This document shows, piece after piece, positions 1 through 8,326 of a stretch of DNA of 64,000 nucleotides. A model generated the notes under the pieces. That model did not search any database and had not been told where the DNA came from. It saw only the letters and a list, made by a program, of their open reading frames with translations. Each line of letters starts with the position of its first letter. The stretch's first letter is position 1. The DNA is taken from contig JBJXHC010000038.1 of assembly GCA_046160825.1 (NCBI GenBank), positions 6,397-70,396 on the forward strand, given 5' to 3'. Both the position numbers and the translations under genes were made by a program. The stretch is from JBJXHC01 sp046160825 (GTDB taxonomy: Bacteria > Bacteroidota > Ignavibacteria > UBA10030 > UBA6906).

Positions 1-389
1 CCGTCGTCAAGCGTCAGGTTCGGATGGAATTTAAGCGTCTCCTCGATGCACCAGTAAAACTCCTTGACGTCCATTCCGTGCCACGCGAAAATCGAAATTC
101 CTTCCGCCGCGAGTGCCGATGCGACGGCATCATTTGTAGAGAGCGGGTTGCAGCCACTCCAACTGACTTCCGCCCCGGCTTCTTCTAGCGTCCTGATGAG
201 AACTGCTGTTTCCTTTGTTACGTGGAGACAACCGGCAATGCGGTATCCCTTCAATGGTTTTGTCTTGCGGTATTTTGCCCGCAATGCCATCAACACCGGC
301 ATGCGTGATTCCGCCCATTCAATGAGTTTCTTGCCTTCGGCGGCCAGCTTCAGATCAGCGACCTTGTACTTTCCTGCTTTGTGATCCAT
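1..389 (-). CDS. ahcY: S-adenosylhomocysteine hydrolase, N-terminal part (cut by window edge)
   Basis: Adenosylhomocysteinase splits S-adenosylhomocysteine into adenosine and homocysteine and so keeps the methylation cycle running in the cytoplasm. Reading minus from the ATG at 389-387 gives 129 residues of the family N-terminus: the opening MDHKAGKYKVADLKLA, then PLKGYRIAGCLHVTKETAVL, the block GAEVSWSGCNPLSTNDAVA and the substrate-pocket stretch AWHGMDVKEFYWC. The C-terminal NAD-binding part lies beyond base 1. A good ribosome-binding site (AAGGAAACA) precedes the ATG. The gene sits 41 bp downstream of metK on the same strand, so SAM synthesis and SAH recycling are probably co-transcribed. 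The visible sequence is intact and the family call is firm. Confidence 0.95.
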   Translation of the reverse strand, partial: MDHKAGKYKVADLKLAAEGKKLIEWAESRMPVLMALRAKYRKTKPLKGYRIAGCLHVTKETAVLIRTLEEAGAEVSWSGCNPLSTNDAVASALAAEGISIFAWHGMDVKEFYWCIEETLKFHPNLTLDD

Positions 390-430
390 TGTTTCCTTAG
401 TAAAATATGAATGATGATGTATGAACGCTT

Positions 431-1594
431 TTACCTGATGGCTCGCTGGAGCGTATTGATCAGGTCGAGTTTCTCCCACGAAAATTCCTTCTCATCCCTG
501 CCGAAGTGTCCGTAGGCAGCAGTCTTTCGGTAGATCGGACGTCGCAATTGCAGTCGCGCAATCAACCCCGCCGGCGTCATGTCGATTTCCCTCTTGATCA
601 CCCTCTCCAGCTCTTCATCAGGAATTCGACCTGTACCGATTGTATCGACGTGGATGGAAACCGGCTCCGCGACACCAATAGCATATGCAACCTGAATCAG
701 ACATTCGTTTGCAAGTCCGGCACCGACGACATTTTTTGCTATGTGGCGGGCTGCGTACGCGGCGCTGCGATCAACCTTTGAAGGATCCTTTCCGGAAAAT
801 GCGCCGCCGCCATGCGGTGCGCGGCCACCATACGTATCGACAATAATTTTTCTTCCCGTGAGTCCACTATCGCCGTGAGGTCCGCCAATCTCAAACTTGC
901 CGGTCGGGTTCACATGAATAACGAGTGAACTGTCGCGCAAGCGCTTGGGGATGACGTATTCGATGACATGCTTCGTTACGTCGCGTTTAATTCTTTGCTG
1001 GCTGATATTGGGGTCGTGCTGTGTGGAAATAACCACCGTGTGAATCCGTATCGGCTTGCGTCCCTGGTATTCCACGGTCACCTGCGACTTCGCATCCGGA
1101 CGCAGATACGGCATCAACTTCGGATTGTTCTTGCGGATGTCGGCAAGGCGTTTCACCAGTTTGTGCGAGTACTGAAGTGCCATCGGCATGTATTCCGGTG
1201 TTTCGTCGGTTGCGTATCCAAACATCATTCCCTGGTCACCCGCACCCTGCTTCTTTTTCTTCTTTTTGTTCGCATCAACACCCATGGCAATGTCCGGCGA
1301 CTGGGAATGCAACGCCGCGAGAATGCCGCAGGAGTTTGCCTCAAACATGTACTCTGCTCGCGTATAGCCAATCTCTCTGATCACTGCCCGCACAACGTCG
1401 GGAATGTTCACCCACGCATTGGTCGTGACCTCTCCTGCAACAACCACCTGACCCGTCGTGACGAGTGTTTCGCATGCAACGCGGGAATGTGGATCCTGTT
1501 TCAGCATTTCGTCCAGCACAGCATCGGAGATCTGATCCGCTACCTTGTCGGGATGTCCTTCAGAAACAGATTCCGATGTGAATAGATACGACAT
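431..1594 (-). CDS. metK: S-adenosylmethionine synthetase
   Basis: MetK makes S-adenosylmethionine from methionine and ATP in the cytoplasm. The 387-residue protein has the normal family length and carries the hallmark segments FTSESVSEGHPDKVADQISD near the N-terminus, GAGDQGMMFGYA around residue 120, HVNPTGKFEIGGPHGDSGLT in the middle and GGGAFSGKDPSKVDRS near residue 270. I take the ATG at 1594 rather than an in-frame TTG four codons upstream, because GAGGTT sits at ribosome-binding distance and the family starts there. Just before the GAGDQG loop is a run of six lysines, coded by mixed AAG/AAA codons and therefore not a homopolymer error. The gene precedes ahcY and follows a sugar nucleotidyltransferase. 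I see no SAM riboswitch in the 45 bp upstream. Confidence 0.97.
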   Translation of the reverse strand: MSYLFTSESVSEGHPDKVADQISDAVLDEMLKQDPHSRVACETLVTTGQVVVAGEVTTNAWVNIPDVVRAVIREIGYTRAEYMFEANSCGILAALHSQSPDIAMGVDANKKKKKKQGAGDQGMMFGYATDETPEYMPMALQYSHKLVKRLADIRKNNPKLMPYLRPDAKSQVTVEYQGRKPIRIHTVVISTQHDPNISQQRIKRDVTKHVIEYVIPKRLRDSSLVIHVNPTGKFEIGGPHGDSGLTGRKIIVDTYGGRAPHGGGAFSGKDPSKVDRSAAYAARHIAKNVVGAGLANECLIQVAYAIGVAEPVSIHVDTIGTGRIPDEELERVIKREIDMTPAGLIARLQLRRPIYRKTAAYGHFGRDEKEFSWEKLDLINTLQRAIR

Positions 1595-1639
1595 GTTCAA
1601 CCTCAACTATGTATGTTAATGAATGATCTGGGACTTGCT

Positions 1640-2617
1640 CTAGTAGAAATCGATCTCTGACGAACCACCGACATTAATGCGCTTGTATCCGCCCTTGACG
1701 ACCGAACCGTTTCCGACAATGGAGTTGTCGAGCATCGCGCGTTGCACATGCGCGTCCTCTCCAATGATCGAGTTCTTCACGACCGATTCGGAGATCTGCG
1801 CATTGTCGCCCACCGTCGTGAAAGGTCCGATGATGCAATCTTTCAGAATGGCTTTGGGCGAGATATATACAGGCTCATTTATGACGACGCCTTCAATCTT
1901 GCGGGAGGTGGATTTTTTTTCAAGCAGAGCGCGGTTGGTGGAAAGAAGCGTTTCGGGCTTGCCACAATCGAACCAACCCTCAACATTAAACGTGGTTATC
2001 TTTTCCCCACGCTCGATCATCATTTGCAGGGCATCAGTCAGTTGATACTCTCCCTTTGTACGCAAGTCCTTATCAACCAGTTCGTTCAAACACGATACGA
2101 GGAGCGGTGTATTTATCAGATAATAGAGACCGACGATTGCAAGATTACTGATGGGTTTTTCAGGTTTTTCCACGAGACGTTTGATCTGTCCGTTTTCCAT
2201 TTCGGCAACACCGAAGCGCCGCGGGTCATCGACGTGCTTTACGCCAAGGGATGATGTCTTTGCCTTGAGCACCGGGCCAAGATCGACGTCAAAGATCGTG
2301 TCGCCAAGGATGATAAGCACAGGTTCGTTGCCGAGTGTCTGACGGGAAAGATAGATGGCATGACCAAGTCCGAGCCGCTCTTCCTGCTCGACAAAATCCG
2401 CGGCAAAGTGTGGATAGGCTTGAGAGACGTATTCCCTAATCTTGTCGCTCATATGACCGACAATAAACGTCGCCTCATTGATCTTTTCACCAATGATCTT
2501 ATCAAGGATATGACCAAGAATCGGCTTTCCCGCCACGTTCAACAGGACTTTAGGCAGCGTATAGGTATGGGGCCGGAGTCTGCTGCCGACCCCTGCAACC
2601 GGAATAATAGCTCTCAT
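1640..2617 (-). CDS. Sugar-phosphate nucleotidyltransferase with C-terminal hexapeptide repeats
   Basis: This 325-residue protein is a nucleotidyltransferase of the RmlA/GlmU/GCD1 type, which activates a sugar phosphate with an NTP for cell-envelope polysaccharide synthesis. The N-terminus has the pyrophosphorylase signature (MRAIIPVAGVGSRLRPHTYT with PKVLLNVAGKPIL), then GLGHAIYLSR, the metal-binding ILGDTIFD near residue 107 and VEKPEKP. The C-terminal part shows left-handed beta-helix repeats (INEPVYISPKAILKDCIIG, NSIIGEDAHV), as in GDP-mannose or UDP-sugar pyrophosphorylases. The base sugar cannot be told from the sequence. The start is set by the signature; an upstream in-frame extension of 62 codons is low-complexity and unlikely. 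It is transcribed toward metK and diverges from the isopentenyl-diphosphate isomerase gene. Confidence 0.88.
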   Translation of the reverse strand: MRAIIPVAGVGSRLRPHTYTLPKVLLNVAGKPILGHILDKIIGEKINEATFIVGHMSDKIREYVSQAYPHFAADFVEQEERLGLGHAIYLSRQTLGNEPVLIILGDTIFDVDLGPVLKAKTSSLGVKHVDDPRRFGVAEMENGQIKRLVEKPEKPISNLAIVGLYYLINTPLLVSCLNELVDKDLRTKGEYQLTDALQMMIERGEKITTFNVEGWFDCGKPETLLSTNRALLEKKSTSRKIEGVVINEPVYISPKAILKDCIIGPFTTVGDNAQISESVVKNSIIGEDAHVQRAMLDNSIVGNGSVVKGGYKRINVGGSSEIDFY

Positions 2618-2879
2618 TGCACTGTGGCTTTGGAAATCATGAATAACATCAGAATTGGTTAAAATCGACGATAAAGGTACGTAACAATACCAAGATATGC
2701 AACAAAGTAGGGTGCGCCGTAACACACACTCGAATCGATTCTCATGAAGAGCACTCACCAAATGCTGACTTATGTTTACAACATCGAAGAACTTCCCGCA
2801 CATTTGCGCGTTTTGGTTATCTTGCTTCTCTATAGTGAATTGGTTATTTTTTCGCGTAGTATCCCGACCATGTCAGCCA
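2618..2879. promoter_or_regulatory. Divergent intergenic region with a possible plus-strand promoter
   Basis: These 262 bp separate the minus-strand nucleotidyltransferase from the plus-strand isomerase and must hold start signals for both directions. On the plus strand TTGCTT (2822-2827) and TATTTT (2845-2850) are 17 bp apart, about 30 bp before the isomerase ATG. No convincing minus-strand promoter was found by eye, and no riboswitch or tRNA is visible. Confidence 0.4.
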
Positions 2880-3950
2880 ATGCCAAAGAAAACTCCGCCG
2901 CGGGGTACACCGTCCCGCAAGAAGCAACACGTAGAACTTACGGTGACAAAAGATGTACGTTTCCAACGAAAAACCACAGGGCTGGCCGATCTGGAGTTTG
3001 TGCATAACGCGCTGCCAGAGATTGACCTCGCCGAACTCGATACTTCCACCAGGTTCTTATCCCACACAATCAGCCTCCCCTTCATGGTTTCATGCATGAC
3101 GGGCGGATATCCCGATGCACTGCGAATCAACCGGCAACTTGCCGAGATATGCGAAGAACTTGTCATCCCCATGGGGGTGGGAAGTCAGCGTCAGGCACTT
3201 GAGGATTCCAGGTACCATCGTACGTTCAGTATTGTTCGCGAGGCAGCGCCCTCCATTCCGATCGTCGGAAATATTGGTGCAAGTGAAGTCGCTCATCTCA
3301 CGTCGCCGGTCTCCATCCAACGACTTGTTGATTTGATTCGGGCCGATGCGTTCGCAGTACACCTCAACCCGCTGCAGGAATTTCTGCAACCGGAGGGGTC
3401 GACGAAATTCTCTGGAGTCCTTAAAGGTATCGAGCAACTGGTAAAGGGCCTGAATGTTCCTGTGATCGTCAAGGAGATTGGTGCGGGACTTTCCGCTGAA
3501 GTCTCGGAGCGGCTTTACAATGCCGGCGTCCGATATATCGACGTCGCCGGTGCAGGCGGAACGAGCTGGGCTGGCGTTGAAATACTCAGGAGTAAGAATC
3601 GGGATTTCGCCCGGTCCTTTTGGGATTGGGGAATTCCCACGGCACATGCCGTGCGTGAGACCGCCCGCCTGAAGACCGACTCACGCACATTCACCCTCAT
3701 CGCATCCGGAGGAATTGAGAACGGACTGGACGTGGCAAAATGTATCGCATTGGGGGCTGATATGTGTTCTGCGGCGCGACCGGTGTTACAGACATTGATG
3801 CTGCATGGCAAGAAAGCCGCCCTTCTCCTCATCGGTCAATGGACGCAGGAATTACGAGGCGCAATGTTCCTGACGGGTTCAAAAAACATTGCCGCACTCC
3901 AGCGCGCTCCACTCGTGACCTACAGGCCGCATGCACGCATCTCAATTTGA
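2880..3950 (+). CDS. fni: Type 2 isopentenyl-diphosphate delta-isomerase
   Basis: This FMN- and NADPH-dependent enzyme interconverts isopentenyl and dimethylallyl diphosphate, the two C5 units of isoprenoids. The 356-residue protein shows the type 2 family features: an RKTTGLADLEFVHNALPE N-terminus, SLPFMVSCMTGG, GMGVGSQRQALED-like FMN-loop residues (here PMGVGSQRQALED), VGNIGAS, AVHLNPLQEFLQPEG, VKEIGAGLS, the glycine-rich DVAGAGGTSWAGVE and a closing SGGIENGLDVAKCIALGA. The start is the ATG at 2880; the reading frame stays open 36 codons further upstream, but that part is not conserved. Its end overlaps the next gene by 20 bp, so isomerase and prenyl-chain elongation are probably translated together. 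Many genomes in this group use the type 2 enzyme in place of type 1 Idi. Confidence 0.95.
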   Translation: MPKKTPPRGTPSRKKQHVELTVTKDVRFQRKTTGLADLEFVHNALPEIDLAELDTSTRFLSHTISLPFMVSCMTGGYPDALRINRQLAEICEELVIPMGVGSQRQALEDSRYHRTFSIVREAAPSIPIVGNIGASEVAHLTSPVSIQRLVDLIRADAFAVHLNPLQEFLQPEGSTKFSGVLKGIEQLVKGLNVPVIVKEIGAGLSAEVSERLYNAGVRYIDVAGAGGTSWAGVEILRSKNRDFARSFWDWGIPTAHAVRETARLKTDSRTFTLIASGGIENGLDVAKCIALGADMCSAARPVLQTLMLHGKKAALLLIGQWTQELRGAMFLTGSKNIAALQRAPLVTYRPHARISI

Positions 3951-4938
3951 ACGCCGATATCAGACTCTTCGCTGGTTAGTCGACAAACGGGTCGCACGGC
4001 TTGCAGGAAAGTGGGAATCCAGCGACATTGAAAAGGGATGCCGGTATGTCCTCCGCGCGCGCGGCAAACGCGTCCGCGCGATACTTCTGCTTCTTTCATG
4101 CGAAGCAGTGGGTGGACATGCACGGAACGCTGTCGATGCCGGCGCGGCCGTTGAGGCGATGCATAATTTCACTCTTGTCCACGATGACATCATGGACAAC
4201 GCGGATGCGAGAAGGGGACGCCCCACCGTTCATCGCAAGTGGGATGCAAATACCGCCTTGCTCGTGGGCGATGTGCTGCTCGGACTCGCGTACAAAAGTG
4301 TGGGAAAAACTGATTCAAACAATCTCCGGAAAATCATTTCCCTTTTTACCGAGGGATTGCTTGAAGTATGTGAGGGACAGGCCTTGGATCTGGAGTTTGA
4401 ACGACGGGGCTCCGTCTCCCTTGATGAATACTTCGTTATGATTGAAAAGAAAACAGCACGGCTCATCTCGATGTCCACGGAGTTGGGTGGCTTGCTTGGC
4501 AACGGTACCGCCCAGCAAGTGAAACAATTGTACAAGTTTGGTCGTCATCTCGGACGGGCATTTCAACTGCAGGATGACCTGCTGGACGTCGCGGCCGACG
4601 AAAAGAAGTTCGGCAAGACCATCGGCGGCGATATCATCGAAGGCAAGAAGACCTTCCTGCTACTCACGGCATGGAAACGAGCGGTCGGAGGCGACAAGAG
4701 ATTTCTCGGGAGCATCATGCAACCAAAGCAAGCATCGCTGTTATCCTCAATTGCAAAACAAAAGAGAATCGCGACGGTCACAGCACTCTATGAAAAATAT
4801 GGGGTGATGGGTGAAGCGAGAAAACAAATTGCCCGGGAGACTGATGCAGCAGTACGGGCGCTTGCCAAACTTCCACACAACCGGGCAACCAGAATGCTCG
4901 GATGGTTCTCAGACGTTCTTCTGCACAGGACTGCCTGA
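3931..4938 (+). CDS. Polyprenyl (farnesyl/geranylgeranyl-type) diphosphate synthase
   Basis: This is a trans-isoprenyl diphosphate synthase that condenses isopentenyl diphosphate onto an allylic primer. The 335-residue helical protein keeps both aspartate-rich magnesium-binding motifs: DDIMD at residues 85-89, followed by ARRGRPTVHRKW, and DDLLD at 215-219, followed by KTIGGDIIEGKKTFL. The RGKRVRA segment near residue 45 binds the homoallylic diphosphate. Two residues separate the aspartates of the first motif, as in bacterial FPP/GGPP/long-chain synthases. Product length cannot be predicted safely; a quinone side-chain or C15-C20 product is likely. It overlaps the isomerase gene upstream by 20 bp, and its stop is 2 bp before the HPr start, so all three are one transcript. 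Confidence 0.93.
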   Translation: MHASQFERRYQTLRWLVDKRVARLAGKWESSDIEKGCRYVLRARGKRVRAILLLLSCEAVGGHARNAVDAGAAVEAMHNFTLVHDDIMDNADARRGRPTVHRKWDANTALLVGDVLLGLAYKSVGKTDSNNLRKIISLFTEGLLEVCEGQALDLEFERRGSVSLDEYFVMIEKKTARLISMSTELGGLLGNGTAQQVKQLYKFGRHLGRAFQLQDDLLDVAADEKKFGKTIGGDIIEGKKTFLLLTAWKRAVGGDKRFLGSIMQPKQASLLSSIAKQKRIATVTALYEKYGVMGEARKQIARETDAAVRALAKLPHNRATRMLGWFSDVLLHRTA

Positions 4939-4940
4939 CG

Positions 4941-5207
4941 GTGATTGAACGCGATGTGACCATACGGAATAGAGCAGGACTGCATACAAGACCGGCGGCA
5001 ACACTTGTCAAGACAGCCGCGCGGTTCAAGGCGGAGTTCTTCATTCAAAAAGACGGGTTCGAGATCAACGGCAAAAGTATTATCGGTGTTATGACTCTGG
5101 CTGCGGAACAGGGTTCCACGCTTCACCTCACGTTTGACGGTCCCGATGAGGAGGAAGCGGCAACAGCCGTGGTTGACCTATTTGAGCGCGGGTTCGACGA
5201 ACAATGA
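4941..5207 (+). CDS. ptsH: HPr phosphocarrier protein
   Basis: HPr receives phosphate from enzyme I on a histidine and passes it to sugar-specific enzymes II or to regulators. With the GTG at 4941 as start, the protein has 88 residues. The phospho-accepting histidine is then residue 15 (RNRAGLHTRPA) and the regulatory serine is residue 46 (INGKSIIGVM), exactly the canonical numbering, which decides this start over the ATG at 4902 inside the preceding gene. An AGGA box lies upstream. Presence of Ser46 leaves HPr-kinase control possible. The stop overlaps the enzyme I start by 4 bp (ATGA), so the two carriers are translationally coupled. No enzyme II gene is in the window. Confidence 0.93.
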   Translation: MIERDVTIRNRAGLHTRPAATLVKTAARFKAEFFIQKDGFEINGKSIIGVMTLAAEQGSTLHLTFDGPDEEEAATAVVDLFERGFDEQ

Positions 5208-6973
5208 GCGAAACAACAACAGCAGTCGAGACACAGGAAATTATTCTCAAGGGCATCCCCGCTGCGCCGGGCATTGCCATGGGTCCTGCGTACCTCTACA
5301 GCAAACAAGTCCCGCTTGTGAAGCTCAAGGAGATTGCCCCACCAGAAGTCGAGGCAGAAATCGAACGCCTGCGCGCATCAGTCCTGCGCGCCGAAAAAGA
5401 ACTCCAGAAGATTCTCTCGTTCGCTGAACAGAAACTCGGAACCCAGAGTGCCCGGATCTTCGAAGCCCAGATCATGATCCTGAACGATCAAATCCTGATG
5501 GATGCAATTGAACGACGGATCCGGACAGAATTGAAGAACTCTGAATATCTCGTCATGGACGAGATCAACAAGTACAAACGTATCATGCTGGAGGCTCCGG
5601 GTGAGTATATGCATGAACGGGCACACGACCTTGATGACGTGATGAACCGTATCATCCGCAATATTCAAGACCAGAAGTTGTTCTCGCGGCTCACTGGGGA
5701 GTCCATTATCGTCTCCGAATCCCTCACACCTGCCGACACTGTTATTTTCAGCCGCAACCAGATTCTCGGATATGCAACGGACTTCGGCGGCACCACATCG
5801 CACGCCGCGCTGCTTTCCCGTTCACTCAAGATTCCTGCGGTCGTCGCACTCCACTCCGTGACAAAGCAAATTCGTACAGGCGATTTTCTCGCCGTGGATG
5901 GCTACGGAGGCATTGTCGCCGTGAACCCGACGGAAGAGACGATCCAGAGAATGAAACGGAAGCAGCAACGCTTCAAGGATTTTGAGCAGGACCTCGTCTC
6001 CATTTCCGGACTCGCGGCTGAAACACTTGACCATCGTCAGGTCGAGCTTTCGGCAAATATCGAATTCGAAGACGAGACCGATTTTGCGCTTGAGCAAGGT
6101 TCCGCAGGAATCGGGCTCTATCGCACCGAAGGACAACTCATGGGCCGCAACACATTTCCCTCTGAGGATGAGCAATATGCAGAGTACAGAAATGTGGCTG
6201 AACGTATCCATCCCCACCCTGTCCTCTTTCGGACGTTCGATATTGGCGGGGATAAGATATCGCCGGATGCGCTGCATGAGGAGAATCCGTTCCTCGGCTG
6301 GCGCGGTATTCGCATTTCTCTCGACAGACCCGACGCTTTTCTGGCCCAATTGCGGGCGCTCCTGAGAGCGAGCACAAAGAAGAATGTCCGCATCATGTTC
6401 CCCATGATCTCCAGTGTGCAGGAAGTCCGGCGGGCAAAGGAACTTCTCGGACAAGCCAAGAAGGAATTGACAGCGAAAAATCTCCCCTTCGATCCCAATA
6501 TCCACATCGGTGTGATGATTGAAGTCCCCTCCGCTGCACTCCTCGCCGAAGAGATCGCCAGGGAAGTGGACTTCCTCAGCATCGGAACGAATGATTTGAT
6601 TCAGTACGTTCTTGCCGTGGACCGCGGGAACGCGGCGGTTGCCTCGCTTTACCAGGAATTCAATCCTGCCGTCGTCCGACTCATCAAGTCTGTGATTACC
6701 GCGGGACATAAGCACAATAAATGGGTGGGTATGTGCGGCGAGATGGCTGGTGACCCACTTGCAACCGTGCTGTTGGTGGGAATGGGATTGGACGAGTTCA
6801 GCGTGGTCCCCACCATCCTGCCGGAGATCAAGAAAATTATTCGATCCATCAAATTCAAGGAAGCGAAACGGATCGCGGACAAAGCACTGACGTTCTCCAC
6901 TGAAGACGAAATCAAAGCGTACCTTGCAGAATTCGTAAAGAGCAAGCTCCCTGACATTCCCATCGAAGCATAA
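5204..6973 (+). CDS. ptsI: PTS enzyme I (phosphoenolpyruvate-protein phosphotransferase)
   Basis: Enzyme I autophosphorylates with phosphoenolpyruvate and charges HPr. The 589-residue length is normal. The N-terminal domain begins LKGIPAAPGIAMGPAYLY. The swivelling domain has the active histidine at residue 200 in DFGGTTSHAALLSRS. The C-terminal PEP-binding barrel has GIGLYRTEGQLMGR near residue 303, FRTFDIGGDK, NPFLGWRGIR, IGTNDLIQYVLAVDR and the catalytic cysteine 511 in VGMCGEMAGDP. All catalytic residues that I can identify are present. It follows HPr with a 4-bp overlap and is followed 23 bp later by a sugar-phosphate isomerase. In the absence of nearby enzymes II the pair may serve one remote transporter or a regulatory nitrogen-type PTS. 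Confidence 0.97.
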   Translation: MSETTTAVETQEIILKGIPAAPGIAMGPAYLYSKQVPLVKLKEIAPPEVEAEIERLRASVLRAEKELQKILSFAEQKLGTQSARIFEAQIMILNDQILMDAIERRIRTELKNSEYLVMDEINKYKRIMLEAPGEYMHERAHDLDDVMNRIIRNIQDQKLFSRLTGESIIVSESLTPADTVIFSRNQILGYATDFGGTTSHAALLSRSLKIPAVVALHSVTKQIRTGDFLAVDGYGGIVAVNPTEETIQRMKRKQQRFKDFEQDLVSISGLAAETLDHRQVELSANIEFEDETDFALEQGSAGIGLYRTEGQLMGRNTFPSEDEQYAEYRNVAERIHPHPVLFRTFDIGGDKISPDALHEENPFLGWRGIRISLDRPDAFLAQLRALLRASTKKNVRIMFPMISSVQEVRRAKELLGQAKKELTAKNLPFDPNIHIGVMIEVPSAALLAEEIAREVDFLSIGTNDLIQYVLAVDRGNAAVASLYQEFNPAVVRLIKSVITAGHKHNKWVGMCGEMAGDPLATVLLVGMGLDEFSVVPTILPEIKKIIRSIKFKEAKRIADKALTFSTEDEIKAYLAEFVKSKLPDIPIEA

Positions 6974-6996
6974 TGTAAATCAACAGAAGGACCACC

Positions 6997-8046
6997 ATGA
7001 CGTTTGAAGAAATCTTTGCGGTCGATGTTTCCAACATGTACAATCTCATCAAGCAATTCCCCCAGCAGGTACGGGAAGCCGTGGCAATTGGCAATGCGGC
7101 CAGCATCAAAGTAAAATCAAAAGGAATTGAGAACATCGTGCTGTGCGGGCTCGGCGGCTCGGCGATCGGGGGCGACTTGTTGAAAAGTTATCTCGCCGGA
7201 GAGCTCACCGTCCCCTTCATCGTCAACCGGAGTTACACGTTGCCGAAGTTTGTCGGATCGAAGACGCTGGTGATTGTCTCCAGCTATTCCGGCAATACGG
7301 AAGAGACGAACGCTGCACACCGCGAGGCTATCAAGCGCCGGGCAAAAATTCTCTGTATCTCCTCCAACGGCACCACAGGGAAACTCGCGAAAGCAAAACG
7401 TACACCGCTTATCACAATCCCGGGCGGTCTTCCTCCTCGCGCTGCCTTGGGATATTCCTTCTTTCCTCTTCTCATCGCGTTGAGTAAGATGGGATTTATC
7501 AAGAACAAGGCGAGGGACATTCGCGAGACTATCACATTGCTGGAGGAAAAGTCCACCGATTATGGCACACCTGACGAATTGACCAACAATGCGCTTCAAC
7601 TCGCCGCGCAGTTGCGCGGACGCCTTGGCGTCATTTATACATCCACTGAGCGGCTCGATGCGGTGAATACGCGTTGGCGGGGACAGGTAGCCGAAAATGC
7701 AAAGTCGCTGCTCTTCGGGCATGTACTGCCGGAAATGAACCACAACGAGCTTGTCGGCTGGAAGGTACTGGGCGATCTGATGAGCGAGACCCAAGTGTTA
7801 TTTCTCCGCGACAAGGATGACCACAAACGTATTGCTTACCGCATGGACATCACGAAACAGATCATCGGTGAGCACACGGAGCGCATGACCGATGTATGGA
7901 GCGAAGGAACGACGCTTCTGGCGCGCATGTTCTCGCTTGTGTATCTTGGTGACTGGGTAAGCTACTATCTGGCCATACTCCATCAACAAGACCCGATGCC
8001 CGTTGCGGTAATTGATCACTTAAAGAATGAATTGGGGAAAATATGA
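6997..8046 (+). CDS. Bifunctional phosphoglucose/phosphomannose isomerase
   Basis: Enzymes of this SIS-domain family interconvert glucose-6-phosphate or mannose-6-phosphate with fructose-6-phosphate and often replace the classical Pgi. The 349-residue length fits the family. Seen in order: LCGLGGSAIGGDLLKSYLA (first SIS phosphate loop, about residue 49), VSSYSGNTEETNAAH (second loop), the family-specific GGLPPRAALGYSFFPLL, then the C-terminal PEMNHNELVGW with the catalytic glutamate/histidine and a closing YYLAILHQQDPMPVAVIDHLK. Strong matches exist in archaea and FCB bacteria. It follows ptsI in the same direction and may supply mannose-6-phosphate for the nucleotidyltransferase encoded on the other strand, which is an inference. 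The start ATG has AGAAGGACC upstream. Confidence 0.93.
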   Translation: MTFEEIFAVDVSNMYNLIKQFPQQVREAVAIGNAASIKVKSKGIENIVLCGLGGSAIGGDLLKSYLAGELTVPFIVNRSYTLPKFVGSKTLVIVSSYSGNTEETNAAHREAIKRRAKILCISSNGTTGKLAKAKRTPLITIPGGLPPRAALGYSFFPLLIALSKMGFIKNKARDIRETITLLEEKSTDYGTPDELTNNALQLAAQLRGRLGVIYTSTERLDAVNTRWRGQVAENAKSLLFGHVLPEMNHNELVGWKVLGDLMSETQVLFLRDKDDHKRIAYRMDITKQIIGEHTERMTDVWSEGTTLLARMFSLVYLGDWVSYYLAILHQQDPMPVAVIDHLKNELGKI

Positions 8047-8077
8047 CTCTCGGTAATCTCAAATCCTCAAGCATCCT

Positions 8078-8179
8078 ATGAACATATCCCGCGAACATAA
8101 AATCGCCATCGTTGTCGGCGTAGTCCTCTTTGTTGTTCTTGTGTGGGTAAACATCTTCCGCGATGGAACCTCGTGGTAA
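8078..8179 (+). CDS. Single-pass membrane microprotein (33 residues)
   Basis: A short frame beginning MNISREHK and ending RDGTSW is open from the ATG at 8078. It has a charged N-terminus followed by about 17 hydrophobic residues (IAIVVGVVLFVVLVWVN), a classic single transmembrane helix with the positive side likely in the cytoplasm. I do not recognise a family. It lies 31 bp after the isomerase stop on the same strand, so it could be the last gene of that operon. Shadow reading is not an explanation here, since no other gene covers the stretch. The ribosome-binding site is weak. It may be a real small membrane protein or a fortuitous frame. Confidence 0.5.
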   Translation: MNISREHKIAIVVGVVLFVVLVWVNIFRDGTSW

Positions 8180-8213
8180 CCCATTGGACGCTATTGCTAA
8201 TGCCTGAGTTCTT

Positions 8214-8241
8214 TTGTATCCTGCCATCGTATTAATATGCT
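8214..8241 (+). promoter_or_regulatory. Possible promoter and leader hairpin for the glycine-rich small protein
   Basis: TTGTAT (8214-8219) and TATGCT (8236-8241) are 16 bp apart. About 20 bp downstream the leader holds an 8-bp inverted repeat, CCGGTGAG at 8263-8270 with CTCACCGG at 8290-8297, ahead of the strong ribosome-binding site GCAGGAGG of the next gene. The spacing suits a promoter with a structured 5' leader, but this is by eye only. Confidence 0.35.
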
Positions 8242-8326
8242 CCTCATTCATCACTGCTCCACCCGGTGAGCTTCAATCCGTTCGTACAACTCACCGGACA
8301 TCTCATCATCATCGCAGGAGGAAAAA

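Noticed and set aside
1250..1268. Six-lysine run in metK as a possible frameshift or homopolymer error
   Set aside because: The codons are mixed AAG/AAA, the frame continues into the conserved GAGDQGMMFGYA block, and overall length is normal.
5822..6715. Long minus-strand open frame (297 codons) opposite ptsI
   Set aside because: It lies fully inside enzyme I, shows no domain and is explained by codon bias of the real gene; the same holds for the 398-codon frame opposite the peptidase gene (8724-9920) and others.
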